Shown here in pieces: positions 60,001-64,000 of a stretch of 64,000 nt of DNA (its first letter is position 1; each line of letters starts with the position of its first letter). The stretch is from Lumbricus rubellus. Lineage: Eukaryota; Annelida; Clitellata; Crassiclitellata; Lumbricidae. The DNA is taken from contig OX243825.1 of NCBI GenBank assembly GCA_945859605.1, positions 22,951,554-23,015,553 on the forward strand, written 5' to 3'. Below the pieces are notes generated by a model. That model saw only the letters and a program-made list of their open reading frames with translations, was not told where the DNA came from and did not search any database. The position numbers and the translations under genes were made by a program.

Positions 60001-60689
60001 GGCGCGAATTTGGTGACCAGTCTGTGACTATAAATAAATTTTTGTGACTGACCTTCTTTAGTCGTTCTTTTACTCTCTTTGTCGAAATTTTTCAATTTCC
60101 CACAAAAATAACATCAATTCTGTACCTAAAAATCAAGATACTTTTTAGTATTCTCTCGAACTTTCTGGGATGGTGAAATTGTTACATGTTTCAGTTTTCT
60201 TGGGGCAACGGTACGTATTTACATGTGTGCAACATCTCGCGAATTTTTTCGAGGGTTTTATTCTGGGGGGACTTCACTCGGTCCCTCTTCACATAGACGC
60301 CTGGTTTAAACAGGTTCGAATCCACCTTAAGCCGCCGCGTAGGGACCTTGAGAAAGTCCTTCACTCGCAATTGAAACTCCGATGCGGTGTCCGCTCTGCA
60401 TTCGGGAGCGCCTCTGAGCAGAGAGCTTGAAGGGGCTGACCTGTGAGAAGTGATCCCTGACTGGGGCGAGCGTCGTGTAGAGCGGTGCGTCAGAGATTCG
60501 ATGCTGGAGATTATCAACGGTCTTCCGATCGAACTCCGTCTCGATGTCACCGATGGCCAGACATTTGACGATCGACCGAACGACCAACTGAATTATGTTG
60601 AAGTTGACCGATCCTGGTTCAGGCGATCCGAACGCCAATCCAACCAACTCACCTATCGTCAGCGATGTCGTCGTCATATCTGCCAACAT
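27416..60689 (-). CDS. DUF4795 (QRICH2/C16orf96-like) coiled-coil protein, ~24 exons
   Basis: Exons in transcript order: 60689-60441, 59427-58990, 57949-57857, 57346-57284, 56749-56255, 55900-55661, 54991-54934, 54621-54545, 45173-44808, 43875-43531, 42339-42211, 41880-41821, 40920-40810, 39852-39608, 36740-36630, 35401-35377, 34607-34541, 33711-33601, 32342-32151, 31870-31709, 30892-30722, 30411-30211, 29029-28838, 27615-27416 (stop TAA). All have AG/GT borders and their phases join, giving 4401 nt and 1466 aa. A further exon at 37490-37383 would also keep phase. The N-terminus (SLTIGELVGLAFGSPEPGSVNF) and the CLCCDRPV motif after long coiled coils match the DUF4795 family; human QRICH2 is needed for sperm flagella. 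An axonemal role is by analogy only. The C-terminus is unlike what I know of the family. Confidence 0.85.
27630..27712 (-). repeat. Dispersed short repeat, copy 2
   Basis: It contains CAATCGTAATCTCCACATTTTGTAAGCG and ATATTCACGAGCGCAACC, matching the family at 1935-2040. Confidence 0.6.
27720..27780. repeat. (AATC)n microsatellite
   Basis: About 13 AATC units lie in the last intron of the DUF4795-like gene. Confidence 0.95.
27975..28229. mobile_element. hAT-like MITE, 255 bp
   Basis: The ends are CAGTGGCGTAGCCA and TGGCTACGCCACTG, a perfect 14-bp inverted repeat. The flanks are CACAAAAT (27967-27974) and TACAAAAT (28230-28237), a 7/8 target duplication. CAG..CTG ends with 8-bp duplications are typical of the hAT superfamily. 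It has no coding capacity. Confidence 0.85.
28315..28853. repeat. 49-bp minisatellite built from the exon 28838 splice donor
   Basis: About 11 units of 49 bp (two of 46 bp) occur. Each, read on the minus strand, contains TGAATCATCTG/GTAATC, that is, the last ~12 exon bases plus the donor and ~36 intron bases. The unit nearest the gene includes the real donor at 28838/28837. The array lies entirely in the downstream intron. Confidence 0.93.
28838..36740 (-). CDS. DUF4795-like gene, C-terminal exon array of related ~60-residue units
   Basis: After three connecting exons (36740-36630, 35401-35377, 34607-34541) and 33711-33601, five exons in a row are phase 1-1: 32342-32151, 31870-31709, 30892-30722, 30411-30211, 29029-28838. 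They share a pattern of a basic RR-x-T(P/G) motif (ILRRGTPAN, LVKRRGTGF, LAKRRQTPA, LASRRTTPA), an acidic patch (ISEDDD, PEDDE, ITEED, IAEEE) and a Ser-rich end with split Gly (RRRSS-G, AASS-G, SESS-G). Exons 31870-31709 and 30892-30722 are near identical and lie in a ~1-kb duplication. No known domain is recognised; the segment is probably disordered and basic/acidic. Confidence 0.78.
29680..30210. repeat. 36-41-bp minisatellite next to the exon 30211 splice donor
   Basis: About 13 units of CCTGATGAAAATGGTATTGT-plus-GTACAGAATGACTATA occur with a variable TATA/TAATA end. On the minus strand each unit reads TTTTCATCAG/GTATA, a copy of the real donor CCTCAG/GTATTATAATC. The plus-strand ORF at 29772-30047 is an artefact of the repeat. 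Confidence 0.93.
30893..31240. repeat. (AATC)n microsatellite abutting a splice acceptor
   Basis: The repeat begins at the base next to the exon; on the minus strand (GATT)n ends in GATTAG, which is the acceptor of exon 30892-30722. A similar tract lies at 31871-31975 before exon 31870. Confidence 0.92.
31871..32010. repeat. (AATC)n microsatellite, second copy
   Basis: It is the shorter and more interrupted sister of 30893-31240, again directly next to the exon acceptor. Confidence 0.92.
33465..33590. repeat. (GATT)n microsatellite
   Basis: Interrupted GATT units run almost up to the donor side of exon 33711-33601 in the DUF4795-like gene. Confidence 0.92.
33730..34175 (+). mobile_element. 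5'-truncated LINE tail with (AAG)n and (ACAATAA)n end
   Basis: The plus strand encodes INNWRGHMLRGDSLL, EGRMEGKKPPGRPRKMM and LDWLM, the C-terminus of a non-LTR polymerase. Then comes GACCTGCCTAAGGGCAGAAC, a typical 3' end, followed by ~130 bp of AAG and six ACAATAA units. It lies 20 bp upstream (in transcript terms) of exon 33711. Confidence 0.8.
34930..35030 (+). repeat. Dispersed short repeat, copy 3
   Basis: It reads GCTCGTGAATAAGCTTGTGCC and ATTTGGAGATAACGATTACG, matching the family at 1935-2040, in the plus orientation. Confidence 0.65.
35560..35960. repeat. ~40-bp degenerate tandem repeat
   Basis: About nine copies of CTTCTGTTTGAAGACAATCG plus TAACCATAGCTACGTA occur in an intron of the DUF4795-like gene. 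Confidence 0.85.
36004..36528. mobile_element. hAT-like MITE, 525 bp, with internal ~75-bp repeats
   Basis: The ends CAGGGGCGGATCCAG and CTGTATCCGCCCTTG are an inverted repeat with mismatches. The flanks are identical 8-bp GTATAGGC (35996-36003 and 36529-36536). The interior has about four copies of a unit with GGCGGATGAAATGGTATGAT and CCCGAAAATTTTGG. Overlapping Phe/Lys-rich ORFs are not genes. Confidence 0.88.
37383..37490 (-). CDS. Possible extra exon of the DUF4795-like gene, needs a GC donor
   Basis: A good acceptor (TTATTATTCTTGCAG) opens a frame starting LVRPRNMSNYERALFERRL that stays open for ~50 codons, in GC-richer DNA than its surroundings. Its entry phase fits exon 14. No usable GT donor exists before the AT-rich intron. 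A GC donor at TACTGGAG/GCAGGA would end it in the phase that exon 16 needs (108 nt). Otherwise it could be an alternative terminal exon (stop near 37325) or chance. Confidence 0.4.
38215..38325. repeat. AGGCGAACAGTAATGTTATC tandem repeat
   Basis: Five copies are spaced 20-25 bp apart, alternately with ATATA. Confidence 0.85.
38915..39060. repeat. (CAG/AGT)n-rich triplet tract, left part
   Basis: Mixed AGC, AGT and ACAGC triplets. The tract resumes at 39388-39510, split by the MITE at 39061-39387. Poly-Ser and Ala/Thr ORFs here are compositional. Confidence 0.9.
39061..39387. mobile_element. hAT-like MITE, 327 bp, inserted in a triplet repeat
   Basis: The ends CATGGGCGGAG and CTCCGCCCATG are a perfect 11-bp inverted repeat. 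The flanks are GCAGCAAC (39053-39060 and 39388-39395). The interior shares GGCGGACGACTAAAAAAAGG and GTCGTCAGAAATTTTCGTCC with the element at 36004. The duplication is suggestive only, because the target is itself repetitive. Confidence 0.75.
39608..55900 (-). CDS. DUF4795-like gene, exons 6-14: coiled-coil core and CxxCDRP motif
   Basis: Nine exons encode about 540 residues. Clear heptads appear in VNERFDRLESKLEELE, SIEKTMKIIDSTLAVLQRSV, VTYLEKTMVEKQREMRKVQR and DEVDKLKSFTIELYN. Exon 9 carries a poly-Thr run from a (GGT/GGTCGT)n tract, and exons 9-10 carry long Glu/Asp runs. Exon 14 ends KRQLFSCLCCDRPVTMTTKP, the Cys-x-x-Cys-Asp-Arg-Pro motif of DUF4795. Exons 7 (58 nt) and 8 (77 nt) are joined by a phase-1 intron with a weak donor (GTTGGC); the phase match supports them. 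Intron 8 (45174-54544) hosts the nested MAO gene. Confidence 0.85.
39890..40000. repeat. (CGT/CAT)n triplet tract
   Basis: GTCGTC and ATCATC units lie immediately upstream of exon 39852 in transcript terms (38 bp). Confidence 0.9.
40091..40688 (-). mobile_element. Mariner-type element, internally deleted, keeps transposase N-terminus
   Basis: Inverted repeats of ~55 bp (CACTGTGTCCCAAGAAATCG at 40091 and its near complement ending GGGACACAGTA at 40688) lie between TA dinucleotides. The minus-strand ORF 40469-40179 starts MAFSQEDKIVIKFLRKN and continues GWTVSGLNKL, the helix-turn-helix N-terminus of a mariner-like transposase. It then loses similarity, so the catalytic DDE/D half is absent. 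A full element would be roughly twice as long. The right end runs into (TA)n at 40688-40729. It lies in an intron of the DUF4795-like gene. Confidence 0.85.
40688..40729. repeat. (TA)n microsatellite
   Basis: About 21 TA units at the target site of the mariner-type element. Confidence 0.95.
41109..41240 (+). mobile_element. tRNA-derived SINE head / tRNA pseudogene
   Basis: The text has an A-box-like TAGCTCGGTTGAGAGAGCG and a B-box GGTTCGAGCC with tRNA spacing. There is no matching acceptor stem with a plausible 3' end, and it is followed by unrelated sequence that may be a SINE body up to about 41420. I do not call a functional tRNA. Confidence 0.55.
41690..41745 (-). mobile_element. tRNA-like fragment
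   Basis: On the minus strand it reads TTGGTTAGAGCGCTCTGCCA then GGGTTCGATTC, tRNA A- and B-box-like. It is a second tRNA-derived fragment in the same intron region. Confidence 0.5.
42363..42990. repeat. (GATTA/GATCA)n pentanucleotide array, ~630 bp
   Basis: More than 110 five-base units of AGATT, AGATC and ACATT. It occupies most of the intron between exons 43531 and 42339 and starts 24 bp from the latter exon. Confidence 0.97.
46022..46170 (-). repeat. Likely LINE/SINE 3' end with (AATC)n tail
   Basis: AATCAATCAATCAAATATTT followed by TTATTTTGCAACCAGAGTAT and GGCCCTAAAGGGATAAAATA resembles the 3' end of a retroelement in minus orientation. The family is not identified. Confidence 0.4.
46536..47016 (+). 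mobile_element. Non-autonomous Helitron, 481 bp
   Basis: It begins TCTATATAAATAAAAATG and ends in a hairpin GCCAC-AGCAACGC-GTGGC about 10 bases before CTAG. Inserted between A (46535) and T (47017), as Helitrons require. The interior holds an AG-rich tract (GGGAGGGGGAGAGGG, 46905-46975). The ORF at 46795-47016 spans that tract and is not a gene. No RepHel protein is encoded. It lies in intron 8 of the DUF4795-like gene. Confidence 0.75.
47455..47530 (+). mobile_element. SINE 3' fragment
   Basis: GCATTCGGGAGCGCCTCCGA, GAGCTTGAGGAGGCGCTATA and ACAAGTGCACATACAAACAG match the 3' part of the SINE at 15965-16168. Confidence 0.7.
48153..48347. mobile_element. 195-bp hAT-like MITE, copy 1
   Basis: The ends are AAGGGCTGTTTTAA (first C changed to A) and TTAAAAAAGCCCTG. 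The flanks are identical CTCAGATC (48145-48152 and 48348-48355). The body has a motif GAACTGCACAA repeated and is highly similar to copy 2 at 59446-59640, also 195 bp. Confidence 0.9.
48968..49425. repeat. Direct duplication of the MAO 5' flank, copy A
   Basis: Around 440 bp match 51246-51705 with scattered differences, including TAGCGAGTTTTCAGACCTGT, CAGTTCTTGTGATACAAGAA and CATTCACAGCACAA. Copy B ends about 60 bp before the MAO start codon; copy A is followed by no MAO-like sequence. Confidence 0.9.
50205..50430. repeat. (CAGA)n and (AC)n microsatellites
   Basis: CAGACAGA units with GGACGGAC and ATACAGAC variants, then a short AC run. The Cys/Val/Ser ORFs are compositional. Confidence 0.95.
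50634..51244 (+). mobile_element. Mariner-type element, internally deleted, keeps transposase C-terminus
   Basis: Inverted repeats CACTGTGCCCCATAAAAAA and TTTTTTATGGGGCACAGTG extend over ~35 bp between TA dinucleotides. The plus-strand ORF 50874-51149 reads LWPANSPDLNPVDYRIWG, QERVYQTAIRN, then ACVQAKGHHLEHLL, the C-terminal third of a mariner-like transposase including the last catalytic Asp region. At 611 bp it is about half of a full element, so it is dead. It lies at the left edge of duplication copy B. Confidence 0.88.
51246..51705 (+). promoter_or_regulatory. MAO-like gene 5' flank, duplication copy B (candidate promoter/5' UTR)
   Basis: Sequence shared with 48968-49425 ends about 60 bp before the MAO start codon. 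Its position makes it the likely promoter or 5' UTR. No TATA box or initiator can be assigned with confidence. Confidence 0.45.
51767..53308 (+). CDS. Monoamine oxidase-like flavoprotein, single exon, 513 aa
   Basis: The ORF starts ATG-ATG directly after an in-frame TGA (51764-51766) and ends at TAA 53306-53308. It reads as a complete MAO. It has the FAD-binding IIGAGISGLSAAKLL and VVVLEARDRVGGRT, the flavin-linking Cys397 in SGGCYT, aromatic-cage Tyr398 and Tyr435 (HWLGYMDGA), Lys298 in GSIIKTM, GTETATHW, and a C-terminal hydrophobic anchor (FAVASSLAFGAFIY). Key numbering equals human MAO-B. The RVID and MYCIDD segments give Ile and Tyr at the two specificity positions, as in MAO-B. It should oxidise amines at the mitochondrial outer membrane. 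Vertebrate MAO genes have 15 exons; this has none split, so a retrocopy origin is likely. It is nested in an intron of the opposite-strand DUF4795-like gene. Confidence 0.95.
   Translation: MMSKTEVDVAIIGAGISGLSAAKLLTEQGLHVVVLEARDRVGGRTYTIRDPAFKYTDLGGAYVGPTQRRVARMAKEFGLELYKVHVGRKSVLRFQNKWQAYTGMMPRIYNPIILMDVNHLHQTIAKLAALVPIDAPWKAPKAELWDSMTLKEFLDKTCWTHFAHMMATMYCRGMMCVEPHEVSLLAFLWDLSSGQESGRVIDVSIGQEERKFVGGAMQLSERLADCIDGKVRLKSVVVQVEQTEDKVRVRTSSGDEVTARYVISAMPLSLLNRVSFIPPLPPMKLQLIQRIPMGSIIKTMTFYEKCFWRDMDLSGQMATDSGPVMYCIDDTKPDGSCPCLMGFILADKARELSRLSSDERRQLVAKHYAEVFRCQDFLHPVNYAEMNWMEDEFSGGCYTCNFPPGTLTRHGDEIRRPFLRTYFAGTETATHWLGYMDGAIEAGERAAKEILHVVGKVTSSEIWKDEPYASGLEEYPDDTTITEKLLPSVPTFLRFAVASSLAFGAFIYTKSRL
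53810..53815 (+). terminator. MAO-like gene polyadenylation signal AATAAA
   Basis: The first canonical AATAAA after the stop codon, giving a 3' UTR of about 500 bases. Confidence 0.55.
53820..54544. other. Intronic AT-rich and (TG)n/(AATT)n sequence
   Basis: A TG run lies at 53886-53903, many TGTACATG words and an AATTAATT palindromic tract at 54245-54285. No exon is seen before exon 54621-54545. Confidence 0.6.
55200..55305 (+). repeat. Dispersed short repeat, copy with (CGATTA)n tail
   Basis: GCGCTCGTGAATAAACTGGT, GCCCTGCGCTTGACTTTCGA, then AATTTGGAGTTTACGATTAC. It is the cleanest copy of the family at 1935-2040. Confidence 0.7.
55400..55650. repeat. (CATA)n microsatellite with CATG interruptions
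   Basis: About 60 CATA units lie immediately downstream (in transcript terms) of exon 55900-55661, starting within 15 bp of its donor. Tyr/Ile/His and Met/Tyr/Val/Cys ORFs are compositional. Confidence 0.97.
56255..57949 (-). CDS. DUF4795-like gene, exons 3-5
   Basis: Exon 3 (57949-57857) encodes LMSLTQDIIRKLQKMNEPIV. Exon 4 (57346-57284) encodes HDVQLRSSESQHNYDDIQAQ plus L. Exon 5 (56749-56255, 165 codons) begins NYLSEMVQQFPAAGTLNNFI and holds LEPEYGVLNIDHLYDPTKE. It then has a Lys/Glu/Thr-rich segment in which ETKHPETKKTDVQ occurs twice, from a 54-bp DNA duplication at about 56335-56440. All three are phase 0 on both sides. The overlapping plus-strand ORFs are shadows. Confidence 0.82.
57008..57090. 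repeat. (AGTA)n microsatellite
   Basis: About nine AGTA units followed by AAGCAAGC-like text in the intron between exons 4 and 5. Confidence 0.9.
57450..57640 (+). mobile_element. tRNA-derived SINE, plus orientation
   Basis: GGAGCGGTGGTGTAGTGGGT (A-box), GCAGGTTCGAATC (B-box), CTTGGGCAAGTCCTTCACTC and GCTTCGGCGTGAAACTCCGA define the same family as 15965-16168. A second retroelement tail with (AATC)n follows at 57742-57800. Confidence 0.82.
58395..58885. repeat. Inverted repeat of ~44-bp arms in intron 2
   Basis: CCTCTTTCCTAACATTCTCT at 58390 onward continues TTCAAGCAGACAAGGCGG-TCCAGCT. Its reverse complement is at 58845-58885 (AGCTGGACCGTCTTGTCTGC, TTGAAGAGAATGTTAGGAAA). The left arm lies in text like a LINE 3' end (CTACGGTTGATGATGATGAC at 58470). 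Confidence 0.7.
58990..60689 (-). CDS. DUF4795-like gene, exons 1-2: conserved N-terminus and acidic linker
   Basis: Exon 1 (60689-60441, 83 codons) starts at ATG 60689; a second ATG four codons later (60677) is equally possible. It carries the conserved GELVGLAFGSPEPGSVNFNI block. Exon 2 (59427-58990, 146 codons) has a heptad stretch FRELELKVSRLEENWAKLHQ, an acidic run near EGEDDDEEEGKEEGGDFED, and MWQSVQFEKKLETNTEGVNK, which resembles the MWxxMQxxKKxExNEEG block of QRICH2. The intron between them (59428-60440) starts 4 bp before a SINE and ends 10 bp after a MITE, so little original intron sequence is left at either splice site. Confidence 0.85.
59446..59640. mobile_element. 195-bp hAT-like MITE, copy 2, beside exon 2
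   Basis: The ends are CAGGACTGTTTTTAA and TTAAAAATCCCTG. The flanks are identical TATGGATG (59438-59445 and 59641-59648). It is 195 bp, as is copy 1 at 48153-48347. Only 18 bases (10 plus the duplication) separate it from exon 2 of the DUF4795-like gene. Confidence 0.92.
60300..60437 (+). mobile_element. SINE fragment beside the exon 1 donor
   Basis: It reads CAGGTTCGAATCCACCTTAA, CGTAGGGACCTTGAGAAAGT, GCTCTGCATTCGGGAGCGCC and GAGCTTGAAGGGGC. It matches the SINE family from the B-box to the 3' end with one internal deletion. Its 3' end lies about 4 bp from the splice donor of exon 1. Confidence 0.78.
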
Positions 60690-60998
60690 AATTATTATTA
60701 TTATTTTTTTTTAATGCCCCGAGGTACACAGGATCCCTCGGGGACTTATCTAGCGCCGAACATAAAATCAAAGTCTGGAACGGCCCTACTTATTATTATT
60801 ATTATTATTATTATTATTGTTATTAATTTTTTTTTAGCGCCCGAGGTATTTATGATCCCTCAGGCTTTAAAAACAATAAATACTAAAAACAGTGTTGTTC
60901 TGGAGTTAGCGGTCGTCGTCACCGGTCGATTGTGCAAAGGTATAGCGAAAAGCAACAGCGTTAAAGCGTTGCGTACAAACAGAAAGACGCTGAAAGAG

Positions 60999-61031
<33 letters not shown>

Positions 61032-61144
61032 TAAACGGATCCTATAGTATTATAATTTATACACAGCGGTGAAAACAGCGACTTAGATTGATGCAAAATA
61101 ACATGAATTGATATAAATAATATCATAATAATTATTTAATAATG

Positions 61145-61229
61145 ACAATGATGATGATGGTGATGGTGATGGTGATGGTGATGATGATGACGATGACGAC
61201 GATGACGATGACGACGACGACGACGACAA

Positions 61230-61260
<31 letters not shown>

Positions 61261-61305
61261 CGATGATGACGACGACGACGACGATGATGATGATGATGAT
61301 AATGA
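61145..61305. repeat. (GAT/GAC/GGT)n triplet tract
   Basis: ATGATGGTGATGGTG, GACGACGAC and GATGATGAT blocks. His/Ser/Arg, Asp and Met ORFs are compositional. Confidence 0.95.
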
Positions 61306-61429
61306 GTTTTCTGCACCAAGGCAGGTCTATGGCTTTAAAGTTTAAAGTCACCCGGGAATGAATGAGGTGGTTTACCGCTGTCTTCCACAGATAATTAATT
61401 AAGGGTGAGCACTGACCAACTTGTGCATG

Positions 61430-61520
61430 GTCGCTACGCAGTGGCTTGAGGTGGATTCGAACCTGAATCCATGAAACCCTCTCTTTGGCACAGAACATAC
61501 CGCTACACTACCGAGTCCTT
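61430..61520 (-). mobile_element. tRNA-derived SINE head, truncated
   Basis: On the minus strand GGACTCGGTAGTGTAGCGGT, then GGTTCGAATCCACC and CAAGCCACTGCGTAGCGACC, matching the 5' half of the family at 57450-57640. Confidence 0.7.
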
Positions 61521-62304
61521 AATTACATTAATTAATATATTATATTAATATATTATATTGACATTATATATATAGTATTTGTTTTACTAAGGAAATGATC
61601 GGTCATTATAACGCAACAGTTAATAGGCACCAGCAAAAGACATAAAGGATAAAGAAGCCAAGTAAAGATTCTTGAAAAGCATCAATAATATGAAGCATTC
61701 AATGTTAACGTGTGATAGGTTTTTGTGGACTATTATAGTGTGTGTGTTATGAGAAATGGCGAATGTGCTCGTAGACCTGTGTGTAATACGATATGACTAT
61801 GATACCACTGTCACATGTCAAATATTTGTTTCATATGATACCATATCGATACTTTCAATATATCATTATATGTTGTGGTGTGATATCAATCCATCGAAAT
61901 TTTTGTAGCGCCCTGAAAAAATCCTCCCAAACCCTGCATGTCATCGGAAATCAAATTGTTTTAAGGCAAATTTAAGCAACAAATAAAACTAAGAGCGATT
62001 ATACAGCGTTTTATTGTGATCGCATTAGAACGTTGCATCGCTAAGGAGCGTTCCTGCTTCAGAGTAGCCTATTAGTTATCGTCAAATTTTAACGTAGGCT
62101 ACGATTTAAACCAGATTCAGGTTGTCCTTACCTTTTCAACTACTAACAGAGTTTATTACAAATAAGCTTTCACACTTTGGAAATTACAATTAACATAATT
62201 TAAATTCGTCCGATCTCAAGAAGGCTCTCATGCTTGCGTTAGTTATTCTGAAATGACGTCATAAACGTTTGTGCATTAAGAAAGATACTAAAAACAAACG
62301 ACGT

Positions 62305-62326
62305 TATATATATATATATATAATAT

Positions 62327-62370
<44 letters not shown>
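62305..62370. repeat. (TA)n microsatellite
   Basis: Interrupted TA units spanning about 65 bp. Confidence 0.95.
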
Positions 62371-64000
62371 TAGACAGAGCTTCTTATGGTGAGCTGCCAA
62401 GTGACGTTGAAATAGCGGAGAGAGCAGGAAACAAGAGGATCAATGTAAGCAAGACATGTCATCATTTTTTCTATGATTCGCAACACTGAAATGTACTATA
62501 GGCCTATAGCTACTGGAATGCTGATAGCCTATGAAAGTTCGGATTATCGCTCACTCAGGAAAAGCCAATGATTCATTAGAGCAAATCCCAGAATTCTCTG
62601 GGGCAAGTCCCAGGATTCCTAGAGGCAAACCATAGCAAAGGATAGGCGGCACAACACGCCGATTTAAAACGCAAATTTCTCAGCAATGATGCAAAATTGT
62701 TTAAAACCACCTCGGGGTTTTTGAGTTGAATGACATACGAATCAATCAACTTAACTGTATTTAGCGGCCGCTGACCAGATTTCTTGAAAATTGCTTTTAA
62801 AGTTGACGAATTTAACATGGGTTTACATAGGAACAAGCGCTCTTCGCCTGTACAGGAAGTCACGTGTCATTCGCCATCGGCCATGGACCACTATACGAAG
62901 CTAATATAATGCATATCAATGATTCGCAAACCTTATCCCAAGAGATTAAGAGGTCTCAGCAGAAACCACGTGGTCACACCGGCCTGAATAAAACCATCGA
63001 TATTTATATTTAGAGTATAATTTAAATATCGAAATATAAATAGCGATGAATAAAACAGACAGAGACAAGAACGGAATTTGAGTTGATTCAAAAGTAATTT
63101 AGATTTACATTTTATTAGCGCCGTCATTTGCCTGTTTAACATTAAACTATTGGGTTAAATAAAGACTACATGTATAATTGCTTGTTCCATGTAAATTCTT
63201 TCTTTTCTGACCTACAGGTAAAATATTGACTGAGGTTGAAGGCTTACTTTTATGAGAGAACCCTACTTTTATTTTTTACAATAACTGTTCAAATTCAACA
63301 TTTGGAGACTTTTAGCAACTGCGCCTTTAGTACAAAAGACGAGACCAGCATGTATATCATTCCTATTGATCATTGTGTAGGCCCAGGCTCACAGGCAGGC
63401 TAAATAATCATTACAACACCCTAAAGTTGAGCCGTACTCTTTCGTCGAGGTGAGTGGCTATAGCTGAATGTGATCAGCGACTCGCAACGACTCTCGCTTA
63501 AGCACATGCTCAATGATTGCTCATGCAACCGAGAAACACAGTTAGGCCTACACATCTGCGAGAGTATTTTGTGACCTCGGTCTGTTGCACGCCAATGCAC
63601 GTGGCTTGGTGTACAGTTCGTTTCTAACACTGGCCTGCGTAATTATAACGGAAGACGATAGAATATTAGACTTAATACACAGGTAACGATAGCTGCAGTA
63701 GCTTGCAACTCATTCAGTAACAAGTTTGGTGATTAATAACTTGAACCCGAAATTTCATAAAAGATTGCAGATATAGGCCTAGCCTACGTGACAGTTTAAG
63801 CTTATAGTCAGAATAACATCTAAATTGTTCGCTTATTTTTAACCATCGAAACTTAGGCCTACTAGACACGTTTTGCTCGTAAATTTTCAGTGTGTATACA
63901 GTTCTAAAGAGTAAACAACACCTTGTCAGCTGGAATGGCAAACGCTACAGCAAGGCAAATGCCCTGACAAAGCATAAAGTCGTTGCCCTGCCACGAGGCT

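Larger units (their letters stand above)
60690..64000. other. 5' flank of the DUF4795-like gene; repeats only
   Basis: It holds (TTA)n at 60789-60830 and 61000-61030, two related blocks (60712-60750 and 60838-60870) of a CGCCCGAGGTA..GATCCCTC type, a (GAT/GAC)n tract at 61145-61305, a SINE piece at 61430-61520 and (TA)n at 62305-62370. From 62400 to the end I see no recognisable gene. The minus-strand ORF at 62863-62576 has no known motif. Confidence 0.6.

Noticed and set aside
62576..62863. 95-codon minus-strand ORF upstream of the DUF4795-like gene
   Set aside because: No recognisable motif, no splice context and no neighbour linking it; kept as unexplained sequence.
1..64000. CRISPR arrays, operons or bacterial-type genes
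   Set aside because: All regular repeats are directly adjacent tandem units without spacers, and the genes are spliced and eukaryotic.

Overview
The window is animal nuclear DNA. It has spliced genes with GT-AG introns, AATAAA signals, dense microsatellites and minisatellites, and many short transposons. Repeated TAGGCCTA words, a Polinton/adintovirus-type fragment, mariner, hAT-like, Helitron and foldback elements, tRNA-derived SINEs and LINE tails suggest a marine invertebrate, possibly a deuterostome. The phylum is my inference and is not proven.

Layout. 1-~1862: one end of a Polinton/adintovirus-like element (PLA2-like ORF cut by the window edge, integrase with chromodomain, a small convergent cysteine-rich ORF, T-rich terminal repeat). 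4318-~21460 (+): a complete 13-coding-exon annexin A7/A11-like gene (515 aa) with a Gly-Tyr-Pro-Gln N-terminus. Its 7 kb third intron holds a foldback element and LINE tails. 21460-27200: no gene recognised; minisatellites and a GAA/GAG tract. 27416-60689 (-): a large gene that I assembled from about 24 phase-consistent exons (1466 aa, or 1502 aa with one doubtful exon). It resembles the DUF4795 family (QRICH2/C16orf96): conserved N-terminal motif, long coiled coils, a CxxCDRP motif, then a tandem array of related phase 1-1 exons. 51767-53308 (+): an intact single-exon monoamine oxidase nested in a 9.4 kb intron of that gene, on the opposite strand. 60690-64000: 5' flank of the DUF4795 gene, only repeats seen.

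The three host genes do not form a pathway. Annexin is a calcium-dependent membrane-binding protein, the MAO-like protein a mitochondrial outer-membrane flavoenzyme, and the DUF4795 protein is probably cytoskeletal or axonemal by family. The most unusual region is the 3' half of the DUF4795 gene. Its exons were multiplied in tandem, two adjacent minisatellites have copied its splice donors 10 or more times, and tetranucleotide repeats run directly into splice acceptors. Several transposons carry clean target-site duplications that fix their borders to the base; two mobile elements lie within about 20 bp of splice sites of this same gene.
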